Shown: positions 9,060 through 18,537, counted from the stretch's first letter. The stretch: 51,779 nt of DNA from Treponema sp. (GCA_031286205.1 JAITUR010000069.1:1-51779), one strand, 5' to 3'. Numbers and translations are program-made. Notes: a model not told the origin generated them from the sequence alone.

Positions 9060-9401
9060 ATGGGAAATAAAATAAACGAACAGTATATTTACAAGCTGAT
9101 CAGCCGCAACATTAAACGATTAAGATCTCTGCAAAATATATCGCAATTAAACTTGGCTCTTAGCACCGGACTTACTCACAACTTTATTAATGACATCGAA
9201 AATTGTAAGAAAGGAGTTTCTGCAAAAACACTTGCAAAACTTTCGGTTGCGTTAAATGTAGAACCGTATCAATTTTTTCTGCCGGAATCATTATCTAACA
9301 ATGATATGATGATCTATGTAAAAGATTTTAACGATTCTTTGCAAAAAGTAGTTGCAGATCTTACACAGCAATATACAGGAAAAAGCAGCTTTACGAAGTA
9401 A
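9060..9401 (+). CDS. XRE family HTH transcriptional regulator
   Basis: This 113-residue protein is a single-domain Cro/CI-type DNA-binding protein. Residues 10-75 form the helix-turn-helix (IKRLRSLQNISQLNLALSTG, then FINDIENCKKGVSAKTLAKL), followed by a short tail that may mediate dimerisation. A perfect palindrome covers its -35 box, so it probably represses itself. Its targets are unknown. The gene converges on ftsH, and its end lies in a tandem 13-bp repeat. Confidence 0.82.
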   Translation: MGNKINEQYIYKLISRNIKRLRSLQNISQLNLALSTGLTHNFINDIENCKKGVSAKTLAKLSVALNVEPYQFFLPESLSNNDMMIYVKDFNDSLQKVVADLTQQYTGKSSFTK

Positions 9402-9416
9402 ATTTTACGAAGTAAA
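9390..9416. repeat. Tandem 13-bp direct repeat
   Basis: TTTACGAAGTAAA occurs twice, at 9390-9402 and 9404-9416. The first copy contains the XRE stop codon and the second lies just before the end of ftsH. A small slip duplication is the simplest explanation. Confidence 0.7.
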
Positions 9417-9418
9417 AC

Positions 9419-11374
9419 CTACACCTGATAGACACGACCGGAAAGCAAAGCCTTAAACTCTCTTTCGTCCAGGGTTTCTTTTTCCAAAAGCGCACTAGCA
9501 ACATTGTCCAGAACCGCTCGCTGTTCTTCCAGAATTTTTTGCGCTTTAGCGTATTCTGTCTCTATAATGCGTGCAATCTCCTCGTCTACATACTGCTGGG
9601 TGCTTTCTGCATATTCACGCTGGAAAGAGGGTTCTTGTCTTTCCTGCCCTGTCATGCTTATACCCCGCGATGTCAGCGCCACATTGCGGAAACGGTCACT
9701 CATGCCGTAATCCAGAATCATCTTGCGGGCAATGTCTGTTGCCTTGGTAAGATCGCTTGCCGCCCCGGTGGAGTACTCGCCGGAGACCATCTCTTCTGCA
9801 ATGCGTCCGCCAAGCAGAATGTCTATTCTTCCCAAAAGATCGGATTTTGTTATAGTGTATCTGTCTTCGAGCGGAAGCTGCAATGTATAACCAAGCGCAT
9901 AACCGCGCGGAATTATCGAAATTTTCTGAACAGGGTCGGCGTTAGGTGTAAAGGCGGCAATAAGGGCGTGCCCTGCTTCGTGGTAAGCGGTAAGTCTTCT
10001 TTCTGCTTCTTTAAGCACACGGGTCTTTTTCTGCAAACCGGCAACGGTTTTTTCTATTGCTTCGTCAAAATCCCGCTGAGTTACCAATTTACGGCCTGCA
10101 CGAACCGCCAAAAGCGCGGCTTCGTTTACAATATTTGCAAGGTCGGCTCCGGAAAAACCGGATGTAACACGGGCAACAATTTCCAGATCTACGACAGGAT
10201 CAAGTTTTACGGGCTTGGAATGAATTCGCAGAATAGCCTCGCGTCCTTTTAGATCGGGTTTGTCCACAAGCACCTGCCTGTCAAAACGCCCCGGACGAAG
10301 AAGAGCTGGATCCAAAACATCAGGGCGGTTTGTAGCAGCCAGAAGAATAAGTCCGCTGGTACCGTCAAACCCGTCCATTTCTACAAGCAACTGGTTTAGC
10401 GTTTGTTCGCGTTCATCGTTTCCGCCGGAGATATTATTAATACGGCTTTTACCGATAGCGTCTAGTTCATCAATAAAAATAATACAAGGAACTTTACTTC
10501 TTGCCTGTTTAAAAAGATCGCGTACACGGGCTGCGCCAACACCGACAAACATTTCTACAAAGTCTGCGCCGCTCATGCGAAAAAACGAAACCCCTGCTTC
10601 TCCTGCAACTGCGCGGGCAAGCAAAGTTTTACCGGTTCCGGGAGGACCTACAAGAAGCACGCCTTTTGGAATCTTGCCGCCAATATCTTTATATTTTTGC
10701 GAGCTCTTTAAAAAATCGACAACTTCTACAAGCTCTTCCTTGGCTTCATCCACTCCGGCAACATCGCCAAAGCGTGTGGAAACATCGCCCTCGGCAACAA
10801 TCACCGCGCGGTTTTGTCCGACAGAAAGAATTCCGCCTCCCATATTACCAAGTCTTCTAAAAAGAAAACGCCACAAAAAGATAAAAAATACAATAGGCAG
10901 TATCCAGCCGATAATTCCATTAATAATAGAATTGCCGTCCCGCGAAACCGCGCTATACGCAACTCCTTTTTCGTCCATTAAATCCAAAAGACGGCCGTCG
11001 TCCCATACTGCAACAGTGCGGTAAACCCGTTCTCTTTCGTGCAGTTCGGTATTGTTTGTCCGTGTAATTAAAGAATTTCCCTGTTGTTTTACAGGATTTG
11101 TGTAACCAACAAAAAAAGACTCTGACATTTCCACACGCTTAATGACCCCTGAATTTACAAGCTGCTTAAATTCGGAAAAATCGACAGCGGGATTCATTTT
11201 ATTTGAAACATAATTATGAAAAAAACTTATTCCTATAAAAAGAATTACAATATAAACAAGAAACAATTTCCATCCGCCAAAAGGCTTTAAATCCGGCAGT
11301 TTGGGGCCGCCCTCACCGCCAAATGGAAATTGAGGTTTTTCATCGTTTTTTTTGTCGTCAAAGTTATCGCTCAT
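9419..11374 (-). CDS. ftsH: ATP-dependent zinc metalloprotease FtsH
   Basis: FtsH is a membrane-anchored AAA+ protease that removes misfolded membrane proteins and short-lived regulators. The 651-residue protein has two N-terminal membrane segments (near residues 35-55 and 150-170) flanking a periplasmic domain. The AAA domain follows, with Walker A GPPGTGKT near 240 and Walker [10 protein letters not shown] near 300. The zinc motif HEAGH lies near residue 460. Length and order match the family. No clear Shine-Dalgarno sequence precedes the ATG; a TATACT box ends 6 bases upstream. It is divergent from polA, with only 44 bases between the two starts. Confidence 0.97.
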   Translation of the reverse strand: MSDNFDDKKNDEKPQFPFGGEGGPKLPDLKPFGGWKLFLVYIVILFIGISFFHNYVSNKMNPAVDFSEFKQLVNSGVIKRVEMSESFFVGYTNPVKQQGNSLITRTNNTELHERERVYRTVAVWDDGRLLDLMDEKGVAYSAVSRDGNSIINGIIGWILPIVFFIFLWRFLFRRLGNMGGGILSVGQNRAVIVAEGDVSTRFGDVAGVDEAKEELVEVVDFLKSSQKYKDIGGKIPKGVLLVGPPGTGKTLLARAVAGEAGVSFFRMSGADFVEMFVGVGAARVRDLFKQARSKVPCIIFIDELDAIGKSRINNISGGNDEREQTLNQLLVEMDGFDGTSGLILLAATNRPDVLDPALLRPGRFDRQVLVDKPDLKGREAILRIHSKPVKLDPVVDLEIVARVTSGFSGADLANIVNEAALLAVRAGRKLVTQRDFDEAIEKTVAGLQKKTRVLKEAERRLTAYHEAGHALIAAFTPNADPVQKISIIPRGYALGYTLQLPLEDRYTITKSDLLGRIDILLGGRIAEEMVSGEYSTGAASDLTKATDIARKMILDYGMSDRFRNVALTSRGISMTGQERQEPSFQREYAESTQQYVDEEIARIIETEYAKAQKILEEQRAVLDNVASALLEKETLDEREFKALLSGRVYQV

Positions 11375-11380
11375 GCTTAA

Positions 11381-11386
11381 AGTATA
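11381..11386 (-). promoter_or_regulatory. ftsH -10 box near the start codon
   Basis: TATACT on the minus strand ends 6 bases before the ftsH ATG. No convincing -35 box is seen 17 bases upstream (TAGCAT). No Shine-Dalgarno sequence is present, which fits a leaderless transcript. Confidence 0.4.
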
Positions 11387-11418
11387 TCAATTTTATATAA
11401 AATATGCTACCATAGGTC

Positions 11419-14226
11419 ATGAGTTTTAGCCCTCCCCCCCTATATTTAATAGACGCTTATGGTCTTATATATCGTTCTTACTTTGCTTTTATACGAGAAC
11501 CTTTACGGAATAAAAACGGAAAAAATACTTCCGCCTTGTTTGGTTTTGCCCGTACCGTTGTTTCACTTATCGATGACGGCGCTCCGGCAGTAAATGACAA
11601 CGATATTCCAAAAAAAATTTCTAATGTTAAACCCCTTCGCCTTGCCGCCATTTTCGATTCACGCACTCCCACTTTTCGCCATAAAATGTATCCTGAATAT
11701 AAAGCGAACAGGCAAAAAACTCCGGACGATCTGCACGAACAGGTTCCGTTGGTAGAAGAATTTTTAACCGCTCTTGGTGTTAAATGTATAAAAATAGACG
11801 GCTTCGAAGCAGACGATATAATTGCAACTCTTGCAGAAAAATGCCGTGCAGAAAACCGGCAATGTTACATACTTTCTTCCGATAAAGATTTACTGCAGCT
11901 TGTAGGCAATGGAATATACGAATTTCATTCTTCTAAATCTGCTAAAGCGGACGCTGCTTGGGAAATAATTGGCACAGAAGAAGTAAGGGCGGAATGGAGC
12001 GTTGCTCCGGACAGAGTGCTGGATTTGCTTTCTTTAATTGGCGATACTTCCGACAATATTCCGGGCGTTAAAGGAATAGGCGAAAAAACAGCGGTAAAAT
12101 TAATGGCTCGTTACGGTTCTTTGGACGAGATTTACAAAAACATTGCCGCCATAGAAGGCTCTGTCGGAAAAAAAATTGCGGAAGGAAAAGAAAGCGCGTA
12201 TTTTTCCCAAAAACTAATTCGTCTAAAAAACGATGTAGAGCTTCCTATTGCCGGCATCGACGATTTATCGGTAGAAAACCTTAACCGCAGTACGGCGGCG
12301 GAAATACTTTTACGCGAAAATTGTTTACAGATTGCAAGAAAATTGGATCAAAATGCAAAGATAGATATTTCGCAGAGCATGGCAAGCTCTATCGAAAGCG
12401 TCAGCTTCTACAAAGCAGATTCTTCCCTTCTTGGAGAAGGAGTTTACAAAACAATTTTTAATACAGACGAATTAAAATTCGTTTTAGAACAGGCTAAAAT
12501 TCAAAAATATATTGCTCTGGATTTTGAAACCGATTCCTTAAACACATTGAATTCAAACCCGGTTGGTATTTCGCTTGCAATAAAACCAAAAGAAGCTTTT
12601 TATATTCCTGTAGCATCGCATGGCAGCGGCAGCGAATTTATCGAGCCTGACAAAGTCCGTGCCGAGCTTGCGCCGCTTTTTTCGGACAGTACAATGACAA
12701 TAATCGCACACAATGCCAAGTTCGATTACAAGGTAAGCCGGAGCTGGGGTATAGAACGCTGGCAATGCAAAATTATAGATACAATGGTTTGCGCATGGCT
12801 TGTGGATCCGGATCGGGGTAAATATACCCTGGATACGCTTGTTAAATATTTTTTTTATTACACCCCAATACAATACAAAGACATTGTCTCCAAGAACAGC
12901 TCGTTTGCATCTGTACCATTAGAAACTGCCGCCCGCTATTCTGGAGAAGATGCGGATTTTTGCCTTAGATTAAAAATATATCTGGAACCTCTGCTAGAAA
13001 AAACAGAAGCCTCCAAACTTTTAGAAAATATAGAAATGCCGCTGCTTCCTGTTCTTGCGGAAATGGAAGACGAAGGCATCTTAATTGAACCAAAAACACT
13101 CGAAGAATTCGGTGTAGAATTGGATATAGAACTTAATAATATTCAAAACGAAACATGGAAGATTGCGGGACACGAGTTTAATCTTTCTTCTCCCAAACAA
13201 TTACAAGAAGTCCTTTTTGTAGAAAGAAAATTAACTCCCGGTAAAAAAATAAAAACCGGTTACTCCACCGATGTAGAGGTACTGGAAGAACTTGCCCGCG
13301 AAGATCCAATTCCCGCCTTAATTTTGCGTCACCGGACATTATCAAAATTAAAATCGAACTATGCCGATACTCTTGCCGACATGACCGACACTAATGGACG
13401 GTTACATACAAACTTTATACAAACCGGAACCGCTACCGGGCGGCTTTCTTCCAGAGAACCCAATTTGCAAAATATTCCCATCCGAACAGAAGAAGGAAGA
13501 CATATCCGCAAAGCATTTGTCGCTAAGCCCGGCAGCTTGTTAATTTCTGCAGACTACAGCCAGATAGAGTTGGTTATACTTGCTCATTTTTCGCAGGATA
13601 AAAATCTTATTACCGCTTTTAAAGAAGAAAAGGATGTTCATGCAAGAACTGCTGCTCTTATTTTTGGAGTAGATGAAAAACAAGTAAGCGGCGATCAAAG
13701 GCGTATGGCAAAGACAATAAATTTTGGCGTTATGTATGGTATGAGCGCATTCCGTCTTGCCAACGAGCTGAATATAAGCCGTACCGAAGCAAATAATTTT
13801 ATAGCCGCTTATTTTGAAACATACTCGGATGTCCGTAAATATATAGAAGACCTGATTCATAAAACAGAACAAACCGGTTATGTTACCACAATTTTTGGCA
13901 GACGCCGCTATATTCCCACGATTAATTCTCCCAATAAAACGGAAAAATCCGCCGCCGAGCGTATTACGGTTAACACTCCTATTCAGGGGTCGGCGGCAGA
14001 CATTGTAAAAACGGCGATGCTTAATTTGGACAAAAATCTTTTAACAAAACAAAGCTCCGTCCGTCTTTTATTACAAGTACACGACGAACTAATTTTTGAA
14101 TGTCCGGAAAACGAAGCTGAGCAGATCTCTAAACTTATTAAAACGGAAATGGAGAATGCCATAACTTTAAGTATTCCGTTACGGGCAAATGTGGAAATCG
14201 GTAAAAGATGGGGCGATTTTCATTAA
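11419..14226 (+). CDS. polA: DNA polymerase I
   Basis: DNA polymerase I fills repair gaps and removes RNA primers. The 935-residue protein has all three parts. The 5'-nuclease domain occupies residues 1-300. A 3'-5' proofreading domain with intact acidic residues follows (DFETD near 375, HNAKFD near 435, YSGEDAD near 510). The family A polymerase domain includes SADYSQIEL near residue 713, the finger motif RRMAKTINFGVMYG near 760 and QVHDELIFE near 890. The length is close to E. coli PolA. The start is the first ATG, with only a weak AGG before it. It shares a short divergent promoter region with ftsH. Confidence 0.97.
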   Translation: MSFSPPPLYLIDAYGLIYRSYFAFIREPLRNKNGKNTSALFGFARTVVSLIDDGAPAVNDNDIPKKISNVKPLRLAAIFDSRTPTFRHKMYPEYKANRQKTPDDLHEQVPLVEEFLTALGVKCIKIDGFEADDIIATLAEKCRAENRQCYILSSDKDLLQLVGNGIYEFHSSKSAKADAAWEIIGTEEVRAEWSVAPDRVLDLLSLIGDTSDNIPGVKGIGEKTAVKLMARYGSLDEIYKNIAAIEGSVGKKIAEGKESAYFSQKLIRLKNDVELPIAGIDDLSVENLNRSTAAEILLRENCLQIARKLDQNAKIDISQSMASSIESVSFYKADSSLLGEGVYKTIFNTDELKFVLEQAKIQKYIALDFETDSLNTLNSNPVGISLAIKPKEAFYIPVASHGSGSEFIEPDKVRAELAPLFSDSTMTIIAHNAKFDYKVSRSWGIERWQCKIIDTMVCAWLVDPDRGKYTLDTLVKYFFYYTPIQYKDIVSKNSSFASVPLETAARYSGEDADFCLRLKIYLEPLLEKTEASKLLENIEMPLLPVLAEMEDEGILIEPKTLEEFGVELDIELNNIQNETWKIAGHEFNLSSPKQLQEVLFVERKLTPGKKIKTGYSTDVEVLEELAREDPIPALILRHRTLSKLKSNYADTLADMTDTNGRLHTNFIQTGTATGRLSSREPNLQNIPIRTEEGRHIRKAFVAKPGSLLISADYSQIELVILAHFSQDKNLITAFKEEKDVHARTAALIFGVDEKQVSGDQRRMAKTINFGVMYGMSAFRLANELNISRTEANNFIAAYFETYSDVRKYIEDLIHKTEQTGYVTTIFGRRRYIPTINSPNKTEKSAAERITVNTPIQGSAADIVKTAMLNLDKNLLTKQSSVRLLLQVHDELIFECPENEAEQISKLIKTEMENAITLSIPLRANVEIGKRWGDFH

Positions 14227-14253
14227 TTGTTTTTAAATTTTAATAAATTTTTA

Positions 14254-15957
14254 TTATCTTCGGTAAACAACAGCCCCGTAAGGACTTAAGTTTACACAGG
14301 GTTTGGGTCTGTAACCTTGCGAACTTAATTCTGTAGTGTATGTTCTGTGGGTATCATCATTCGCAATTAGTATATTTTTGCCGGTAAAACCGGGAGGCAG
14401 CAGGAAGGTTCTTTCTTCGTTGGAAAAATTGCAAACTACAAGCAGTTTTTTATTTTGATACCCTCTAGTGTAAACAAATAAATCGGAATGTTCTGCCAGC
14501 AATAATTCAAAATCGCCGTAGGTTATTATATCCATTTCTTTGCGAAGCTGAATTAATTTTTGATAATACTTAAAAACAGATCCCGGACGGTTCCTTTGTT
14601 CTTCGGCATTAATTTCTGTGTAATTGGGGTTTACCATAATCCACGGTTCGTTTTTGGAAAATCCGGCATAAGATTCGCTGTTCCATTGCATGGGAGTGCG
14701 GGCATTGTCGCGGCTTTTTAACTGCATAAACCGCAGCATATCTTCTTTTGAAAAATGATTCGACTCTTCCACAAAGATTTTATACGCGTTAATGCTTTCT
14801 ATATCGCGGTAATCGTTAATATCTGCAAATGGCGCATTTGTCATGCCAAGTTCTTCGCCCTGATAAATAAATGGTGTGCCTTGCATAAAGTGCAGACAAG
14901 TTGCCAGCATGGTTGCGGATTTTTCCCGGTGTTCGTAATTATCGCCAAGACGCGAAACAATACGCGGTTGATCATGATTACACCAGTACAATGCGCTCCA
15001 TGCACGGCCATGAAGACCCATTTGCCATTTCTCGAATACATATTTAAGATCTAATAAATTAATTTTATTGTCTGTCCATTTAAAATCGCCGTCCAGATCC
15101 ATATGTTCAAAACCAATTACCATGCTAAGCTCGGTGCCGTCTGAATTGGCGTACTTTACCGTATCTTCTACCGTAGCGCCGACTGTCTCGCCTATCGTTA
15201 CAATATTGTACTTGGAAAAAACTTCGCGGTTCATCTCCTGCAAATACTCGTGAACACGGGGGCCGTTTGGAACAAGCAATCTTTCATTGCCGTCCGGAAA
15301 AACAAGTTCGCCTTTTGAATTTAAAGGTTTGGAAATATGACCTATAACATCCAGGCGGAAACCGTCTATTCCCCTGCCCAGCCAAAAACGCATAATGCAA
15401 TAAATCTCTTCGCGCATTACGGGATTTTCCCAGTTAAGATCCGGCTGATGCGGAGAAAAAAGATGTAAAAAATACTCGCCGGTTTTTTCATCATAAGTCC
15501 ATGCCGGTCCGCCAAACCATGCAATCCAATCATTGGGGGGAACAAGGTTTTTGCCTTCTTTTTTTGGTTTACGCCAAATATAGAAATCCCGCAGTTGACT
15601 ATCAATCTGGGAACGGCTTTCTTTAAACCACGAATGTTCTATGGATGTATGATTGGCTACAAAGTCCATGACAACTTTTATTCCCAAGCTATGCGCTTTT
15701 TTTATCATACGATCGAATTCCGGCATGGTTCCAAATTGCGGGTTAATGGAGCGGTAATTGCTGACATCATAGCCATTGTCTTTCATTGGGCTTTTGTTGA
15801 CAGGGGAAAGCCAAATTACATTTGCGCCAAGCTCTTTGATATAGTTAAGTTTGGTATAAATGCCGTTTATATCTCCAATTCCATCTCCGTTGGAGTCGCA
15901 AAAACTGGGGACATAAATTTGATACACAACAGCATTTTTCCACCAGTCTCTTGTCAT
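14254..15957 (-). CDS. GH13 alpha-glucosidase (oligo-1,6-glucosidase/trehalose-6-phosphate hydrolase type)
   Basis: This 567-residue protein is a family GH13 enzyme that releases glucose from short alpha-glucosides. The four conserved regions are clear: DFVANHT near residue 98; GFRLDVIG near 200 with the nucleophile aspartate; GETVG near 258 with the acid/base glutamate; and NHDQPR near 330. The valine after the nucleophile (RLDV) favours alpha-1,6 bonds over alpha-1,4 bonds in this group. No signal peptide is present, so it acts in the cytosol on imported sugars. Substrate identity is not certain; TreC-like activity is possible. It follows the LEA14-type lipoprotein gene by 7 bases and is probably co-transcribed with it. 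Confidence 0.88.
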   Translation of the reverse strand: MTRDWWKNAVVYQIYVPSFCDSNGDGIGDINGIYTKLNYIKELGANVIWLSPVNKSPMKDNGYDVSNYRSINPQFGTMPEFDRMIKKAHSLGIKVVMDFVANHTSIEHSWFKESRSQIDSQLRDFYIWRKPKKEGKNLVPPNDWIAWFGGPAWTYDEKTGEYFLHLFSPHQPDLNWENPVMREEIYCIMRFWLGRGIDGFRLDVIGHISKPLNSKGELVFPDGNERLLVPNGPRVHEYLQEMNREVFSKYNIVTIGETVGATVEDTVKYANSDGTELSMVIGFEHMDLDGDFKWTDNKINLLDLKYVFEKWQMGLHGRAWSALYWCNHDQPRIVSRLGDNYEHREKSATMLATCLHFMQGTPFIYQGEELGMTNAPFADINDYRDIESINAYKIFVEESNHFSKEDMLRFMQLKSRDNARTPMQWNSESYAGFSKNEPWIMVNPNYTEINAEEQRNRPGSVFKYYQKLIQLRKEMDIITYGDFELLLAEHSDLFVYTRGYQNKKLLVVCNFSNEERTFLLPPGFTGKNILIANDDTHRTYTTELSSQGYRPKPCVNLSPYGAVVYRR

Positions 15958-15964
15958 GTTTTTC

Positions 15965-16810
15965 CTACCTTAACGGCAGTGTTCCCGGAACTTGTAAATT
16001 AACGGCATCACTGCCAAAAGCAGGTATTCCAAAATCGAACGAAGTATTTAAATTACAGGCAATCGAACTGGCTGTTAATAAATTTGATGCCAGAACACGG
16101 ACAATATCCGCCTGACGCACAGTAAACCGCATGGAAACAGGTGTTGTGGAATTCGGTGTTAACGCGCTGTCGGATGATGTCGAGCTGTTAACAACAGAAG
16201 TTCTGTTCACCTGAAAATCAAAATTAATTTTTGGAGCCGGTAATTCAAAGGGATTGGGATTTTGCACATTTACGGTAAAAACAATGGTGGTGCTGGATAA
16301 ATCGGCTTTTTCGAATCTTAATGACGGAGCGCTTAATCTTGGCATTTGCGGCAGGGGGAGATTTCCCTCGTATTCCAGGTTCCATACTTTGTCTCTAATA
16401 ACAGGAATGGGGAATTTTACCGCTAACGCAGCTTTGTAATTTGCCGTATTTTGTCCCTTTAACGAGGCAGCAGCATTAAATACTTCCAGATAATCCACTC
16501 TTACGGGCACTTCTACAATGGTTGCATTTTTTGCTTTAAGACGCTGATTATTTTTAATGGTTCCGTTTATTAATGAATTTGAATTTAGGAAAAGCTGCCA
16601 CCCAATTTCCGGAAAGGGAATATCAAACGCATTGGGGTTTTCTATCTGCACCTTGCACAATAATTGCACTCCGTTAAAAGTAATGCCTGTAACCTCCGCA
16701 GAATGAAACGATACTACCGGCTCGTCCACTGCCGACATAAGGGTCTGGCAAGTGGCTAAACCCAACAGGGCGCAGAGTGATAAAATAGCGAAAAAGATTG
16801 GTTTTTTCAT
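15965..16810 (-). CDS. LEA14-type (WHy domain) lipoprotein with two repeats
   Basis: The 281-residue product begins with a signal peptide and a lipobox-like LLGLATC, so it should be a lipoprotein. Two similar domains follow, each with the LEA type 2/WHy pattern (VQIENPNAFDIPFPEI near residue 55; VNVQNPNPFELPAPKI near 180). These domains are linked to desiccation and stress tolerance in other organisms; the role here is unknown. A single-domain relative is transcribed divergently 52 bases away. Downstream lies the GH13 gene. Confidence 0.75.
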   Translation of the reverse strand: MKKPIFFAILSLCALLGLATCQTLMSAVDEPVVSFHSAEVTGITFNGVQLLCKVQIENPNAFDIPFPEIGWQLFLNSNSLINGTIKNNQRLKAKNATIVEVPVRVDYLEVFNAAASLKGQNTANYKAALAVKFPIPVIRDKVWNLEYEGNLPLPQMPRLSAPSLRFEKADLSSTTIVFTVNVQNPNPFELPAPKINFDFQVNRTSVVNSSTSSDSALTPNSTTPVSMRFTVRQADIVRVLASNLLTASSIACNLNTSFDFGIPAFGSDAVNLQVPGTLPLR

Positions 16811-16848
16811 GTATAAATCTCCTTGTTTAAAGATTATACCATATTTTT

Positions 16849-16856
16849 GCCGATAA
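16849..16856 (+). promoter_or_regulatory. GCCGATAA box, possible sigma-28 -10 element
   Basis: GCCGATAA exactly matches the sigma-28 -10 consensus and ends 6 bases before the ATG at 16863. The nearest TAAA lies 17 bases upstream rather than the usual 15, so the full promoter is doubtful. Confidence 0.25.
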
Positions 16857-16862
16857 ATATAT

Positions 16863-17372
16863 ATGAAAACAATTATTCTCAGAGGTTTTTTGGTTATTGC
16901 CGGAATTTACATTATTCTTTCTTTTACATCCTGTAAATCGCCGCCGCCCCCCCCTGAACCGGAGCCCGTTGTAGAGCTGCCGCAGGCTCCTGTATTTACA
17001 CTCCAGGATATGAGGGTGGAAAGTATCAATAAAAACATGGTGGAATTGTATATTTCTGTAGATTTGGTAAACCCCAATGGGTTCGAGCTGCCGCAGCCCA
17101 GATTGGCTTTTGATTATCAGGTTCACGAAACATCGATAATTAGAAGCAGGCTTAGGAATCAGGGAACGCTTCCCGCTTATTCTACCACAAATGTTGTTTT
17201 TGGAATAATTGTTTATTACAGGGATCTTTATTTTGTTTTCCCGGAATTGCAAAGATTAAGGTTTAGGGAAGCTCCAAGCACGCTTAAACTAACCTGCGAT
17301 TTAGGAGTACCTGTAAAAGATGATGAATTAACAAATCTGCAAGTTTCATACACATTGCCTTTACAGTGGTAG
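16863..17372 (+). CDS. LEA14-type lipoprotein, single domain
   Basis: The 169-residue product has a signal peptide ending in a lipobox (SFTSC), a proline- and glutamate-rich linker, and one LEA14/WHy domain (VDLVNPNGFELPQPRLAF near residue 62). It is clearly related to the divergent two-domain lipoprotein. It probably sits on the periplasmic side of a membrane. Function is unknown. There is no clear Shine-Dalgarno sequence before the ATG. Confidence 0.72.
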   Translation: MKTIILRGFLVIAGIYIILSFTSCKSPPPPPEPEPVVELPQAPVFTLQDMRVESINKNMVELYISVDLVNPNGFELPQPRLAFDYQVHETSIIRSRLRNQGTLPAYSTTNVVFGIIVYYRDLYFVFPELQRLRFREAPSTLKLTCDLGVPVKDDELTNLQVSYTLPLQW

Positions 17373-17699
17373 CCTGGTTTATGGAAAAGAAATTCCATAT
17401 TTATCTGTACGGAAATTATATTGATACTTTCGCCTGTGGTGTGTAAAGAAAGACATGATCCTTAATATACTTCTTCCTTTACTCGCTAAATCTTAGCCGC
17501 CGGGGTGGGATTTGTGCCGCCAAAAACTCAGGGGGAATCCGCTTACGAGCCCCGCTTTTTCCAAAGGAAATAGCGAGGTCTCTCCAGCGGGGAACCCCTG
17601 AAAATGTTTTTGTCGACCCAAATCCCGCCCCGGTAGAACTATGCGCTTAGTATATAACGGTAATAATTTTCTTTGCGGTTTCTTTTTGAAAACCTTCTA
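17373..17699. other. Intergenic region with a large palindrome
   Basis: No gene is seen in these 327 bases. The main content is the imperfect palindrome at 17497-17633; the rest is AT-rich and without recognisable features. Confidence 0.6.
17497..17633. repeat. 137-bp imperfect palindrome, possible MITE or structured element
   Basis: The outer arms CCGGGGTGGGATTTG and CAAATCCCGCCCCGG are nearly perfect complements. The pairing continues inward through an AAAAAC tract and a CAGGGG/CCCCTG block, so most of the element could fold into one long hairpin. The element is GC-rich compared with its flanks. No coding sequence or clear target duplication is visible. Confidence 0.6.
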
Positions 17700-17728
17700 T
17701 TGTCTAATGTGAGTTTTTGCGCTATATT
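17700..17728 (+). promoter_or_regulatory. Predicted vapB promoter (leaderless)
   Basis: TTGTCT and TATATT are separated by 17 bases. TATATT ends 6 bases before the ATG at 17735. No Shine-Dalgarno sequence fits. Confidence 0.6.
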
Positions 17729-17734
17729 TAATAT

Positions 17735-18010
17735 ATGACTATTACACAAACAGTAAAAGTACCGGAAAATCGGTGGATATCTTTTGAGTTGTCTCGTACT
17801 GTTCCTAGCGGTATTATGGCGAACATAAATATTAATATCCCTTTCACTGCAAAAGATGCTCAGGTGCTCGCTCCGCAAATGCCGAATAAAATCGATGAAA
17901 TAAGGCAGCTTATTCAAAAAGAAATGGCAGAAAAAAACACTACTTCTATTAGAGTTGAATCCGGCGATGGGTGGGGAGCCCATGTTATGGAGCAATATGC
18001 CCAGTCTTGA
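17735..18010 (+). CDS. VapB-like antitoxin
   Basis: This 91-residue protein is the antitoxin of a VapBC-type module. Its N-terminus (MTITQTVKVPENRWISFEL) closely resembles that of the MazE-like antitoxin at 35504, so both probably use the same DNA-binding fold. The C-terminal part, which would wrap the toxin, differs. The reading frame is intact, and its last bases overlap the start of a vapC gene that has lost its middle. It appears to be transcribed without a leader. It may now repress only itself or act on related toxins elsewhere. Confidence 0.68.
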   Translation: MTITQTVKVPENRWISFELSRTVPSGIMANININIPFTAKDAQVLAPQMPNKIDEIRQLIQKEMAEKNTTSIRVESGDGWGAHVMEQYAQS

Positions 18011-18168
18011 TACTAACTGTCTTTATTTATACCAATCATCCAAAACTGTCTTTTGTCGATTGTTATCTTGATGTTGTTGCCCGAAAAACCGGAGCAATTC
18101 CGCTTCTGACTTTTGACAAAAAAATGAGTAATCAACTTTCCAGTACAAAGTTGCTTGCTCCTTCCTAA
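17997..18168 (+). pseudogene. VapC-like PIN toxin with internal deletion
   Basis: The ATG at 17997 overlaps the antitoxin stop by 14 bases and opens MPSLDTNCLYLY, the typical PIN-domain start with its first catalytic aspartate. After about 12 codons the frame goes wrong. The normal PIN C-terminus (SFVDCYLDVVARKTGAIPLL, then TFDKK) then appears in another frame and ends at 18168. About 75 codons of the core, including the central acidic residues, are missing. The protein cannot be an active ribonuclease. Confidence 0.75.
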
Positions 18169-18178
18169 AAAAACAGAT

Positions 18179-18505
18179 CTATACAGACTTAGAGTTAATT
18201 CTCTTTGCGGCTTCTTGAATCTCTGTGGCAAGGGTTGATATTTTTATAGCGGCTTGTTTGTCGGCGAGTTGTTTTAATCGTTGGTTTTTTACTTCTTTGT
18301 CGCTGCCTGTAGCAAGATATTCTATTGTTACTCCTAAGGTCTTTGCCATGTCCAGGGCAAGGCTTAGTATGGGTTCGCGGTTGTGGTGCATCATGCCTTG
18401 TAAGGAGCCCAAGGGGATATTAATGTATTGTGCAAATTGGCTTTGGGTTATTTTATGTGCCTTAATTAGTTTTTTTACTCTGTTCCAAAATGCTTTTATT
18501 GTCAT
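18179..18505 (-). CDS. XRE/CI-like repressor
   Basis: From the ATG at 18505 the product has 108 residues. This start is chosen because AAAGG lies 6 bases before it. Residues 8-65 form a helix-turn-helix (KKLIKAHKITQSQFAQYINI, then GSLQGMMHHNREPIL) of the phage-repressor type. The rest is a charged helix, probably for dimerisation. Two identical-pattern operator sites lie just upstream. The surrounding phage-like ORFs suggest it is what remains of a prophage control region. Confidence 0.75.
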   Translation of the reverse strand: MTIKAFWNRVKKLIKAHKITQSQFAQYINIPLGSLQGMMHHNREPILSLALDMAKTLGVTIEYLATGSDKEVKNQRLKQLADKQAAIKISTLATEIQEAAKRINSKSV

Positions 18506-18519
18506 ATATGCCTTTGTAA

Positions 18520-18537
18520 ACTTGCTGGATAACAAGT
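18520..18537. promoter_or_regulatory. Operator-like site 1 (ACTTG-N8-CAAGT)
   Basis: An inverted repeat of 5 bases around 8 unrelated bases lies just before the ribosome-binding site of the XRE gene. It has the same pattern as the site at 18553. Confidence 0.55.

Noticed and set aside
9539-10252. Open frame of 237 codons antisense to ftsH
   Set aside because: No ribosome-binding site and no protein-like pattern; ftsH motifs lie on the other strand.
10260-11024. Long open frame of 254 codons antisense to ftsH
   Set aside because: It is the complement of a clearly conserved ftsH coding sequence and is rich in serine, proline and arginine as such shadows are.
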